Part shown: positions 9,265-17,926 of the stretch, piece by piece | Layout: every line of letters begins with the position of its first letter | Position numbering within the stretch: position 1 is the stretch's first letter | Assembly (NCBI RefSeq): GCF_007896435.1 | Contig: NZ_VCBL01000001.1 | Coordinates: 353,994 to 417,993 of the forward strand | Length of the DNA stretch: 64,000 nucleotides | Reading direction: 5' to 3' | From: Rummeliibacillus suwonensis | GTDB taxonomy: Bacteria > Bacillota > Bacilli > Bacillales_A > Planococcaceae | The notes under the pieces: model-generated | Databases searched by the model: none | Told to the model about the DNA's origin: nothing | The model's input: the letters and a program-made list of their open reading frames with translations, nothing else | Position numbers and translations under genes: made by a program

Positions 9265-10969
9265 ATTGAAGGAAAAATATCGATCATTAGAAGTAACACC
9301 AGAATATATAATAGAGGAAATTCTTAAACGTACGGAACAGTATCAAGATTTTAATATTTGGATTACGCCTCCTACAAAAGAAGCGATTCAGCCTTATTTG
9401 GAACATTTAAAGGATATGGATCCTCAACAAGCACCACTTTGGGGAATTCCATTTGCTATTAAAGACAATATTGATTTGCAAGGTGTTCCAACGACTGCCG
9501 GATGCCCGATGTTTGCGTACACACCCTCTGATCATGCAACTGTTGTGCAACGTTTAGTCGATGCTGGAGCCATTCCTATTGGTAAAACCAATTTAGACCA
9601 ATTTGCAACGGGCCTTGTTGGAACGAGAAGCCCTTATGGTGAGACGAAAAATGCTCTAAATCCTGATTTAATTAGTGGAGGCTCTAGCTCGGGATCGGCT
9701 GTTGCGGTAGCATGCGGACTAGCTTCTTTTGCCCTCGGTACAGATACAGCGGGCTCTGGTCGTGTACCAGCAGCACTCAACCGTCTTGTGGGCTACAAGT
9801 CTAGTTTAGGCGCATGGCCAGTAAAAGGTGTCGTGCCAGCGTGTGCTAGTTTAGATTGCGTTTCTGTATTTACCCATGAGTTGTCAGATGCCATGCTTAT
9901 AGATGAAGTCGTTCGGGGATTTGAAGCATCCGATCCGTGGTCAAAACAAATAACACGTCACAGAGATGCACTTCCTGAAAAAATTTATATCCTAGAGAAG
10001 CCACTGACTTTTTATGGTCCATTTGCTGATCAATATAAGGCAGCTTGGGCAGCTACCATTGAGCGAATCCAACAGTTCAATATTCCGATCGAATATATAG
10101 ATGGCAGCTATTTATCAGAAGCGGCAGCTATTTTATACGATGGGCCATGGGTGGCAGAGCGTTGGGCTGATTTGGGTGAATTTGTTACAGCTAATAAGGA
10201 AGCGGTTTTTCCTGTCACGGAAACAGTACTAGAGTCAGCTACAAAGTCTGGGTACGATGCAGCTTCTGTGTTTAACGCTATACATCGACTGCAAGCATTG
10301 AAACAAAGAGCACACCAGCAATTACAAAATGCAGTTTTAATCATGCCTACAGCTGGAGGAACATGGACTAGAGAAGAAGTGAGAAGAAACCCAATCGACA
10401 CAAATAGTTTAATGGGTCTATACACAAACCACTGTAATCTTTTAGACTTGTGTGCCATAGCACTCCCAGGAGAAGATATAGAACGAAATTTACCGTTTGG
10501 GATCACTTTATTTTCAAGTAGCATAAATGAGCATTTAATAAGTGGTTTAGCCAATGCCTTGGTGTATGGAAAATATCCCGAAAAACAAAGGAAAACCGTA
10601 TTATTAGCAGTATGCGGTCTTCATATGCGAGGATTCGAGCTTGAAAGTCAAATGCTTGAACATGGGGCAGTATTTGTACGTCAAACAAAAAGTGCACCTG
10701 TATACAGGATGCTAAAATTGCCTTCTTCCCCTCCGAAACCAGGATTAATACGATCTAACAATAAGCAGGGTACCGCTATTGAATTAGAAATTTGGGAAAT
10801 GCCTATTGAAAAAGTAGGACATTTTATAACAAATATCCCTGTTCCATTAGGGATCGGAAAAGTGCTGTTGGAAGACGAATCGGAAGTATTAGGATTCATC
10901 TGTGAGGCCAATGCTTTAGAAATAGGAGAAGATATTTCCTATACTGGCGGCTGGCGTTATTTAAAATAA
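9224..10969 (+). CDS. atzF: Allophanate hydrolase (amidase-signature, AtzF type)
   Basis: A 581-aa amidase-signature enzyme hydrolysing allophanate to ammonia and CO2, the last step of the guanidine pathway. The triad is visible: Lys80 (GIPFAIKDNID), a Ser in SGGSSSGSA (154-155) and nucleophile Ser178 (GTDTAGSGR). A C-terminal domain of about 130 aa follows (from about residue 450, LLAVCGLHMRGFELE), as in allophanate hydrolases. ATG 9224 follows AAAGAGGTG and lies inside the carboxylase reading frame, so translation is coupled. It is the final gene of the operon. Confidence 0.93.
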   Translation: MQTMNLLQKLSITELKEKYRSLEVTPEYIIEEILKRTEQYQDFNIWITPPTKEAIQPYLEHLKDMDPQQAPLWGIPFAIKDNIDLQGVPTTAGCPMFAYTPSDHATVVQRLVDAGAIPIGKTNLDQFATGLVGTRSPYGETKNALNPDLISGGSSSGSAVAVACGLASFALGTDTAGSGRVPAALNRLVGYKSSLGAWPVKGVVPACASLDCVSVFTHELSDAMLIDEVVRGFEASDPWSKQITRHRDALPEKIYILEKPLTFYGPFADQYKAAWAATIERIQQFNIPIEYIDGSYLSEAAAILYDGPWVAERWADLGEFVTANKEAVFPVTETVLESATKSGYDAASVFNAIHRLQALKQRAHQQLQNAVLIMPTAGGTWTREEVRRNPIDTNSLMGLYTNHCNLLDLCAIALPGEDIERNLPFGITLFSSSINEHLISGLANALVYGKYPEKQRKTVLLAVCGLHMRGFELESQMLEHGAVFVRQTKSAPVYRMLKLPSSPPKPGLIRSNNKQGTAIELEIWEMPIEKVGHFITNIPVPLGIGKVLLEDESEVLGFICEANALEIGEDISYTGGWRYLK

Positions 10970-11013
10970 TGAAATAGCTCTTGTTTGGTGAATGGAGTGT
11001 CATTCAGTATGGG

Positions 11014-11107
11014 AAGACTACTGAAAAAGTTAACTGTTGTGGTTATTAAAAATTAAAAAAGATGAACTTTCATTAATAAAAACGGAGTATAGTTTTTCAG
11101 TAGTCTT
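11014..11107. repeat. 15-bp inverted repeat downstream of atzF
   Basis: AAGACTACTGAAAAA (11014-11028) and TTTTTCAGTAGTCTT (11093-11107) are perfect inverted copies 64 bp apart. They could end the guanidine operon as a long hairpin or be a degenerate small mobile repeat. The remaining 11108-11690 is very AT-rich and holds nothing recognisable. Confidence 0.6.
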
Positions 11108-12349
11108 GCATTGTTCTAGAAGATGTTTTTATTAAAATACGTATGATTTTATGAGTAATATTATATTTTTGCTTATATCTATCCTCATATCTTGTCCATA
11201 ATTCAGTAGATCACAGGTGAAATAAAAAAGATTCTAATATACTTTCTTTAATGTCAATTACGATTAGTTTCACTTAATTATGCTAAATGTGAATGGTTCT
11301 ATTTTCGTTTGGCATTTTGAAATTAACCTCCGCTTTGATGTTCTCTCTAGCTTATATATAATTTAAGTAAATAAAAAATTTAATCATGTCTTATGATGCT
11401 CTAGCTTACTTTTGCATCTTACTTTATATTAAATGTAAGTCTAAATGACTATATATTTTTAAGAAACTTTTAATTAGACTTGCTGTGAAATTCTATAAAA
11501 CTTAATGATTCCAAATAAGCTAAACGATTTGAGAAATTTGGTCCTTCTAATATTATTCATTTTGAAAAAATAAATATATAATAAGACTATTTAACTAATT
11601 TAATCCTTCTTAATTCATGTTTTTACATTTTTTATATTAATGTATATAAAATTAAGTATAATTAAATGTGAAATTAGGAAGGGAGTGAGATTATTTGAAA
11701 TTAATTTATAAATATTTTATATGTATAATTTCTGTTTTGTGTTTAGGGCTTCTATTAGATGAGTTTATTCTAAAAAATGATAATAATAACAAAGAGGATA
11801 AAATAATTTCTTCCAAAACTATTTATACAAATTCAAGTAACAACACTAAAAAAGGAGATTTATTATCAATTGTAGAAGTTACTGAAACTAAAGTCGATAA
11901 AATAGATACTGTATTCAGCGATAATACAGTAAAAGCTAAAAGAAAGCCAGCGACATATAGATATTATACTTACGATGAAGGTATAGTAAAATCTTGGTCT
12001 TATTTATCAAAGCCATATTTTATAAAAAGTGTTGCACGAGGTGAAACAACTGAAGAAACTAAAAAAATTCATGCTAGTATTGGACAAAAATTTTCGGGCT
12101 TAAAAGGAAGTTTCCTGAAATCGGCTGAATCAACTTATGGAATTTCTCTTGAGATTACTACTAAGGTTTCCTTTACTGGGCCAGATAAAGGATATAAATC
12201 AAGGGATTTTTATTATAAAAAAGGAAGACATAAACATAAGATTCGTTTCGGTGTTTGTCAATATAGTTGTCGCAATTAGCTACTTTAGTATTTTTAAAAA
12301 TATCCTTCATCTCCAGATGCTATTAAGGCTACCGCGCTGCGCTTGCTGG

Positions 12350-12401
12350 CCTGTTGATCTGAAACGAAAGGAAAAGCTTGCTTTCGTTTCAGATCAACAG
12401 G
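12350..12401. terminator. Perfect 21-bp hairpin inside the IS end
   Basis: CCTGTTGATCTGAAACGAAAG (written as arm 12350-12370) pairs perfectly with 12381-12401 across a 10-base loop. It lies between the transposase stop and the left IS terminus. It may block transcription into or out of the element. No T-run follows on the minus strand, so a classical terminator is not certain. Confidence 0.6.
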
Positions 12402-12413
12402 AAAATGGAGATA

Positions 12414-13470
12414 TTATTCCTCCATGAACTGTTTTGTCTTGTCCTCATCACGCATTGGATTGAGTGCGACTTTTTCTTTTGGTGACCAATTTCTTATGCC
12501 TTGTGTCCAACGTTCTGGATGCTTTGCTTTTGCCATTTCATATACTTTTTTTCGCTTTTCCAATATCGCTATATGTTCACCTGTATGACATTGTACCGGT
12601 GTTACAAAATTTAGCCCACTGTGCAGGTGAATCTCGTTATACCATTGGACAAATTGATGTGCCCATTGTCTTGCTTTTGTAAGTGATGCAAAACCTTTAT
12701 ACGGATAATCCGGTCGATATTTAAGTGTACGAAACATGGCCTCTGAATAAGGATTATCGTTACTCACACGCGGTCTTGAAAAAGAACTTTGAATGCCTAA
12801 TTTTTCTAGTAAACTTAAGAATGTTTCGGCTTTCATCGGACTCCCATTATCTGAATGTAGTACCAGCGGCGCTCCTTGAATTTTTTCATTGATAACTGCT
12901 TTTTTCACAAGCGATTCGGCATGTTTTGCTTCTTCTGTTTCCCAGACTTCCCATCCAACCACTTTTCTACTAAATAAATCGATCATTAAATAGAGGCGAT
13001 CGTACAAACCTTTTACAGGTCCTCCAAGCCATGTAATATCCCAAGTCCATACTTGATTGGGAGCTGTTGCGAGATGACTTTCAGGAATCCTTCTTTCAGG
13101 CTTCTGGCTACGGCCACGATGGTGTTGCATTTTTTCTTCACGTAATACACGATAAAAGGTAGATTCTGAGGCGATGTATGTCCCATTGTCCGCAATTAGG
13201 GACAATCTGTGTCGGTGGTAAATCGGCATATTCCCCTTGTTTGACAACTGTTAGTATTTCTTCTCTTTCTTCCGAAGATAACTTGTTTTTTGGCACAGGT
13301 CTTTTCACGAGTGGACGCTGATCAACCTTTATACCACCTTCTTTTACCCAGCGCTCATACGTTCGAACACTGATATCAAGTTCCTCACACGCCTTCGCTA
13401 ATCGCGCACCATTTTGATGTGCCTCTTGGATAAGTTCAACAGCTAATGCGCGATTTGACGGGCTAATCAT
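12414..13470 (-). pseudogene. IS3-type transposase orfB, frameshifted
   Basis: The minus-strand reading starts at 13470 with an HTH segment (LAKACEELDISVRTYERWVKE). It breaks near 13195, after LPPTQIVP, and continues in another frame from ADNGTYIASESTFYR to 12414. The second part holds the rve/DDE core: Asp in WTWDITWL, Asp in LHSDNGSP and Glu in NDNPYSEAMF, the last two 35 residues apart. The catalytic triad is intact, but the frame break between the N-terminal and catalytic parts should abolish a full-length product. It is not at the orfA/orfB junction, where programmed shifting normally occurs. A sequencing error is possible. Confidence 0.8.
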
Positions 13471-13979
13471 TCTTCCTCGTCATCCCCCCAAATCGCTTGG
13501 GCCTTTTTTCGCAAAAGTAATAATGCCGCAGCCTCAGCTAGCGCTTTTTCTTTCTTTTGAAGCTCTTTTTCTAGTTGTTTAGCGCTCTTTTGTTCATCCT
13601 TTAAGGCATCATTCAGCTGTTTTGCTTGATCAAATGCTTGCCCGTTTGCTTGAAGACATACACTTTTCCAAGCTTCTATTTGTTCACGATATAATCCTTT
13701 TTTTCGACAATATTCTGCTAATTCCAATTCATTCATGGAGAATGTCTCCATCACAATTAAAAATTTATCTTGGCTACTCCACTTGTCGCTTGTTTGTCCA
13801 TTTCCAGGTGTTGCCATACCCGCTGTACGAGCAGACTTTCTCCACTTGTACAACGTTACTTCGGATATGCCTTCTTCCTTCGCAATTTGAGCTACTGATT
13901 CATTATTCGGTGGCATCATGCGTTTAATAATCATTTCTTTCTGTTCCTGCGAATATCGTACCCTTTTTCTCTCCGTCAT
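13467..13979 (-). CDS. IS transposase orfA (helix-turn-helix protein)
   Basis: A 170-aa basic protein. An N-terminal HTH (ESVAQIAKEEGISEVTLYKWRK) binds the element ends in such transposases. The C-terminal half is a Lys/Glu/Ala-rich coiled coil (about residues 110-160) for multimerisation. Start ATG 13979 follows GGAGG at nine bases. Its TGA overlaps the orfB ATG (ATGA). Longer than the usual 100-aa OrfA of IS3 elements, so the exact subgroup is left open. Confidence 0.8.
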   Translation of the reverse strand: MTERKRVRYSQEQKEMIIKRMMPPNNESVAQIAKEEGISEVTLYKWRKSARTAGMATPGNGQTSDKWSSQDKFLIVMETFSMNELELAEYCRKKGLYREQIEAWKSVCLQANGQAFDQAKQLNDALKDEQKSAKQLEKELQKKEKALAEAAALLLLRKKAQAIWGDDEEE

Positions 13980-14185
13980 ATCGATCAACCTCCGTGTTAT
14001 TCACTAAACTATAACACTAAAATATCGTACGACAACTATCCTAACAGAGAGGGGTGTAGAGAAAGTATTAAAACGACCTTTTGGAAAAAAGAAATTAATT
14101 AAGAGAAAATATGGTTATGTTGAAAGAGGAGCTATAAAACATTATTCTATAGATAGGAAAAAATAAATATAAAGGAATAATAATA

Positions 14186-14398
14186 ATGAAAAAAAATGAG
14201 TTTAATTTGATTAAATACACATTTTATATAATAGCTTTAGTCTCTTTTGTTTATGTGATTTATCATTTACTGTTTGCATCCTATCAAGCTGGATATATTT
14301 TATCAAGAGCATTGCCGGGGGCCATTGTGTTTCTTGCTTCTTCAATAGCAAGTTGTATTTTATTGGTTTATGAAAAGAAATCCTTAGAAAATAAATGA
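14186..14398 (+). CDS. Small two-span membrane protein
   Basis: 70 aa with two hydrophobic segments (about 10-30 and 42-62) and a charged C-terminal tail (YEKKSLENK). AAAGGAATAATAATA precedes the ATG. It sits directly after the gene broken by the IS and could be its partner, for example as an immunity or anchor protein. No family recognised. Confidence 0.5.
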   Translation: MKKNEFNLIKYTFYIIALVSFVYVIYHLLFASYQAGYILSRALPGAIVFLASSIASCILLVYEKKSLENK

Positions 14399-14508
14399 TT
14401 GTAATGATAGTGAAAATGATCATGGAATCAGGTCGATTAATTTTACGAATAAAGCAGGACGTAGTATCGTAATATATTAATGGTAGTGTATAGCTCCGAC
14501 TTGTACTT

Positions 14509-14543
14509 AAGAGAAGTGGATGAATCCAGTTCTCTTTTGATTT
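14509..14543 (+). terminator. Terminator between the small membrane protein and the GNAT gene
   Basis: AAGAGAAGTGGA pairs with TCCAGTTCTCTT (one mismatch) across TGAA and is followed by TTGATTTT. The rest of 14399-14780 shows no gene. Confidence 0.65.
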
Positions 14544-14780
14544 TAGGAAAGTATTATAAATTAGCTAGTTTCTTGGTGGGCAAGGGTCATTTCTGTAATG
14601 ATTGGCTTTCTCTAATTGGGTCTTTTTGTTCAGATAAAAATTTTTAATCATTAATATAACTATTTCTAGTTGACAACTTGGTATTATTTCATTTATTATT
14701 CACATTAACCTAATAATTACAATCTGCTATTGTAGATGAAGTCGTAGTGCTGTGAATCGTTACTTTTGAGGGGGAAATCA

Positions 14781-15293
14781 ATGAGTCAGCTTGATTTAAT
14801 CATTGAAGAACTTGCGCCATATGATAAAGAAAAAGCAGTAGACGTTTTAGTTTCGAGTTATGAACAATATCAAAATAGCTATAGTAATGTTCAAGATTAC
14901 TATGATTATATGGAGTATATCCGAGCTTCACTTGACAATCCGTTAATTGCAAAGGTATTAATCGCTAAAATAGGACATGAAATCGTTGGTACGCTTCAAA
15001 TCTTTTCAAATGGGACAGATGCTTACGAAGATTTAAATATGCCAATAAATGCCCCTGTCGTTCGTTTACTAGGCGTGCATCCGAAAATAAGAGGGAGGGG
15101 TATTGCAAGAAAGTTACTGGAAGCTAGTATCAATTATGCAAAAGTGCAAGGTGCGAATTCCTTATACTTGCATACATCAGAAAAAATGCAGGATGCCATT
15201 CGTCTGTATGAACGATTTGGCTTTGTGCGTAGTTTGGAATATGACTACGATATTCTCGATTTTACAGTTATGTGTTATAAATATGATCTTTAA
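14781..15293 (+). CDS. GNAT-family N-acetyltransferase
   Basis: 170 aa. The acetyl-CoA pyrophosphate loop is VHPKIRGRGIARKLLEASI (the R/Q-x-x-G-x-G/A motif, near residue 100), followed by a C-terminal strand with LYERFGFV. Such enzymes move acetyl groups to amines; the acceptor is unknown. The ATG at 14781 follows GAGGGGG; an earlier TTG (14766) lies within that site. Monocistronic between two gene-free stretches. Confidence 0.85.
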   Translation: MSQLDLIIEELAPYDKEKAVDVLVSSYEQYQNSYSNVQDYYDYMEYIRASLDNPLIAKVLIAKIGHEIVGTLQIFSNGTDAYEDLNMPINAPVVRLLGVHPKIRGRGIARKLLEASINYAKVQGANSLYLHTSEKMQDAIRLYERFGFVRSLEYDYDILDFTVMCYKYDL

Positions 15294-15482
15294 AAAATAT
15301 AGAATGATTTTTGGGCCTTCCAATTGCTTAAATAAGCATATGTATGAATTTATTTGTGTTTAGAATGGTACGATCAACATATTTATCTTTTATATCAAGA
15401 AAAAATTTCGCTGTTGCCTCTGGTTTTTATTTTTAAATATCCGAATATTTCGTCTATTAAAATATAAGAAATGGGTGTAAAT

Positions 15483-17186
15483 ATGAACCAAGCGATTATT
15501 GAGAGAGACATTATTCATCAACCGAATGTACCTATTAAGATGCGAGATGGTACAAAATTATATGCAGATATTTATCGTCCAAATGATCAGACAGATTATC
15601 CGATTATAATATTGAGAACGCCTTATAACAAAGAAGATGCACAAACTATGAATTATGCACATCCAATTTGGTATGCCGAGCAAGGCTATGTTGTCATTGT
15701 CCAGGATACCCGTGGACGTTGGTCTTCTGAAGGCGAGTTTCATCCGTTAGTTCATGAGGGAGAGGATGGATACGATACGATCGAATGGGCAGTTACATTG
15801 CCTCATACCATTTCGAAAGTAGGGTTATATGGCTTTTCGTATATAGGTATTTCACAACTCTTAGCAGCAGCAGAACAACCTCCTCATCTTACATGTATAG
15901 CACCGTTTATGTGTGGTTCCAACTCATTACGAGTGTCAGAGAATGGCGCTTTTCCATTAGCTTTAAATTTATCTTGGGCAACTTTTATTAGCCAAAATGA
16001 AGCAGTACGAAAAAAGGATCTGCAGTGGCTCCAGCAACTGGCGACAACCAATATTCAAGAATGCTATCAATACTTACCTTTACAAAATGTACCGATCATC
16101 AAAAATGAGCTTGTTCCATTTTATCAAAAGTGGATTCGGCAAATGAATGAAAGACTTCCTGAATCTCCAGCATTATATGAAAATATTTCAGTTCCAGCTT
16201 TACATCTAGGGGGATGGTATGACATTTATGTTGATAAAACGATTGAAAATTTCCAGGGGATTAAAGAGAAAAGTAAAAATAAACTTGCCAGAGAAAATCA
16301 ATATTTATTTTTAACACCTTGGTATCATATGCCATGGTCTCGATATGTAGGGCAGATAGACTTTGGCAAAAATGCAGAAAATCATGTTGATGAAATACTT
16401 ATTAAATGGTTTGATAGATGGTTGAAGGATTATCCAACGAGATGGAAGGAAGAATCTGTTCGTTATTTCGTTACAGGAGAAAATGAGTGGCATGTGTCCA
16501 AACAATGGCCACTTTCAAAAAGTGAAGAGAAAGTACTGTATTTATCAAGTGAAGATCGGGCGAATTCTATTAATGGTACAGGAAAACTAACTGAGGAGAT
16601 TTTACAACAAAGCAGTGAGAAAGATATTTATGTTTATCATCCATCCATATATGTACCAGCAATAGGTGGTCGATCTGGCGCAGATCCTATCTTAACACCC
16701 ATGGGCGCCCAAAATCAACAGCCTATTGAAATTCGTAATGATGTGCTTGTCTATACATCTGAAGCGCTACCAGCAGATTTGGTTGTAGTAGGTGAGGTGA
16801 AGGCAACACTCTATGTATCAACCAATGTAGATGATACGGACTTTGTCATTAAGTTAATCGATGTTTATCCGGATGGTCGATCGATTAATATTGCAGAAGG
16901 ATTACTTCGCGCAAGCGCACGAAATGGTATTCATCAGCGTGAACCATTGATTCCCAATGAAATTTATCCATTAGAAATTTTGGCTGGTTCAATTGCACAT
17001 CGTTTTAAGAAAGGGCATGCGATTCGAGTGAATATAACAAGTACATTATTTCCGACATTTGATCGACATGGCAATCGGTTTTTACCATTAGCAGAAGTTA
17101 CCGAACTGACATTTAAAACAGCAACGCAAACGGTTTACCACAGTAAGCTTTACCCATCAAGCATTCAATTGACCATAAAAAAATAG
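15483..17186 (+). CDS. CocE/NonD-family serine hydrolase
   Basis: 567 aa. The N-terminal alpha/beta-hydrolase domain holds the nucleophile elbow GFSYIGISQ (Ser near residue 115) and an Asp/His region near LGGWYDIYVDKTIENF. A C-terminal jelly-roll (about 350-567, VGEVKATLYVSTNVDDTDF) is typical of cocaine-esterase and X-Pro dipeptidyl-peptidase relatives. The enzymes cleave esters or acyl-peptide bonds. It heads a cluster with a HAD hydrolase (14 bases downstream) and a peptide-type ABC importer, suggesting that an imported oligomer or acylated compound is processed. Start 15483 or 15471 cannot be settled; neither has a strong RBS. Confidence 0.88.
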   Translation: MNQAIIERDIIHQPNVPIKMRDGTKLYADIYRPNDQTDYPIIILRTPYNKEDAQTMNYAHPIWYAEQGYVVIVQDTRGRWSSEGEFHPLVHEGEDGYDTIEWAVTLPHTISKVGLYGFSYIGISQLLAAAEQPPHLTCIAPFMCGSNSLRVSENGAFPLALNLSWATFISQNEAVRKKDLQWLQQLATTNIQECYQYLPLQNVPIIKNELVPFYQKWIRQMNERLPESPALYENISVPALHLGGWYDIYVDKTIENFQGIKEKSKNKLARENQYLFLTPWYHMPWSRYVGQIDFGKNAENHVDEILIKWFDRWLKDYPTRWKEESVRYFVTGENEWHVSKQWPLSKSEEKVLYLSSEDRANSINGTGKLTEEILQQSSEKDIYVYHPSIYVPAIGGRSGADPILTPMGAQNQQPIEIRNDVLVYTSEALPADLVVVGEVKATLYVSTNVDDTDFVIKLIDVYPDGRSINIAEGLLRASARNGIHQREPLIPNEIYPLEILAGSIAHRFKKGHAIRVNITSTLFPTFDRHGNRFLPLAEVTELTFKTATQTVYHSKLYPSSIQLTIKK

Positions 17187-17200
17187 AAGGAGATCAAATA

Positions 17201-17902
17201 TTGATAAACAAATACATTTGGTTTGATATCGGTTATACCCTATTATATCAGCAGCGAGAAAAAATATATGCTCAATATTTAAAAGAGCATCACGTTGAAA
17301 TACCCATACAAAAAATCGAAGAAGCCTATCATTATGCTGATAAATTATTCATGAGAGAGTATCCAGGTGTTCTTGGAAAAAAGGCAAATCTTTTTTATCC
17401 ATGGTATTTAGGAGTTGTTAATCATTATTTACAACTTGCATTCGATTTAGAAAGGCAAAACCGTTTTATTCAGGAAAGGATTCAAGAAACTGTTCCATAT
17501 TGGGCGCCCTTTTCATTTACAAAAGACGTACTGCATACCCTAAAGCAGGACGGGTATCGACTAGGTATTATTAGTAATTGGGATAAAAGCGCACGCCGAT
17601 TATTAGATCACTATGAATTAAGCGATTATTTCGATCATATTATTATTTCGTCAGAAGTTGGTGCCGAAAAACCAAGTAAATATATATTTGAACTTGCATT
17701 TAAGCAAGGAGAAACTAAAAGTGAGGATAGTATTTATGTTGGGGACAATTACTATGATGATGTAGTGGGAAGCAAGAAAGTAGGACTTAAAACACTTTTG
17801 ATCAATAGATTTGGCTATAAAGGTATTGAAGAGCTTCAGCATCCACACGTCGTAGAATCTATTAACAAACTACCATCATTATTAAAAACTATACATGTTT
17901 AA
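17201..17902 (+). CDS. HAD-superfamily hydrolase, subfamily IA
   Basis: 233 aa, TTG start after AAGGAG. Motif I reads WFDIGYTLL, so the nucleophile Asp is kept while the usual second Asp is Gly. Motif II is IISNWD (Ser/Asn), motif III Lys lies in GAEKPSKYIF, and motif IV is YVGDNYYDD. The missing acid/base Asp suggests a weak or unusual phosphatase or a dehalogenase-like activity. It lies between the hydrolase and the transporter genes, 14 and 24 bases from them, in an apparent operon. Confidence 0.8.
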   Translation: MINKYIWFDIGYTLLYQQREKIYAQYLKEHHVEIPIQKIEEAYHYADKLFMREYPGVLGKKANLFYPWYLGVVNHYLQLAFDLERQNRFIQERIQETVPYWAPFSFTKDVLHTLKQDGYRLGIISNWDKSARRLLDHYELSDYFDHIIISSEVGAEKPSKYIFELAFKQGETKSEDSIYVGDNYYDDVVGSKKVGLKTLLINRFGYKGIEELQHPHVVESINKLPSLLKTIHV

Positions 17903-17926
17903 ATTAAAAAATGGGAGGGGAAGCGA

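Larger units (their letters stand above)
12265..14036 (-). mobile_element. IS3-like insertion sequence with frameshifted transposase
   Basis: About 1.77 kb. The left end, AGTTGTCGCAATTAGC...TTTAGT, and the reverse complement of the right end, GTTGTCGTACGAT...TTTTAGT, are imperfect terminal inverted repeats. TAT on both sides is a possible 3-bp target duplication. Inside are orfA and orfB on the minus strand with the ATGA overlap typical of two-frame IS3-type elements. orfB carries a frameshift, so the copy is probably dead. Boundaries are good to a few bases. Confidence 0.8.
11695..14102 (+). pseudogene. Secreted or membrane-anchored hypothetical protein split by an IS
   Basis: TTG start at 11695 after GGAAGGGAG. 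About 190 residues remain: an N-terminal hydrophobic segment (residues 5-23), a polar Asn/Lys/Ser linker, then a region with YRYYTYDEG and RFGVCQ. The frame enters an IS at 12265 and stops within the IS end. Host sequence resumes at 14037. If TAT (12262-12264 and 14037-14039) is the target duplication, joining gives 19 more residues and a stop at 14102. Another frame stays open to 14166 but needs a one-base shift. The family was not recognised. Confidence 0.55.

Noticed and set aside
14186-14398. Toxin-antitoxin component
   Set aside because: A two-span 70-aa protein with no partner antitoxin signature; calling it a toxin would be a guess.
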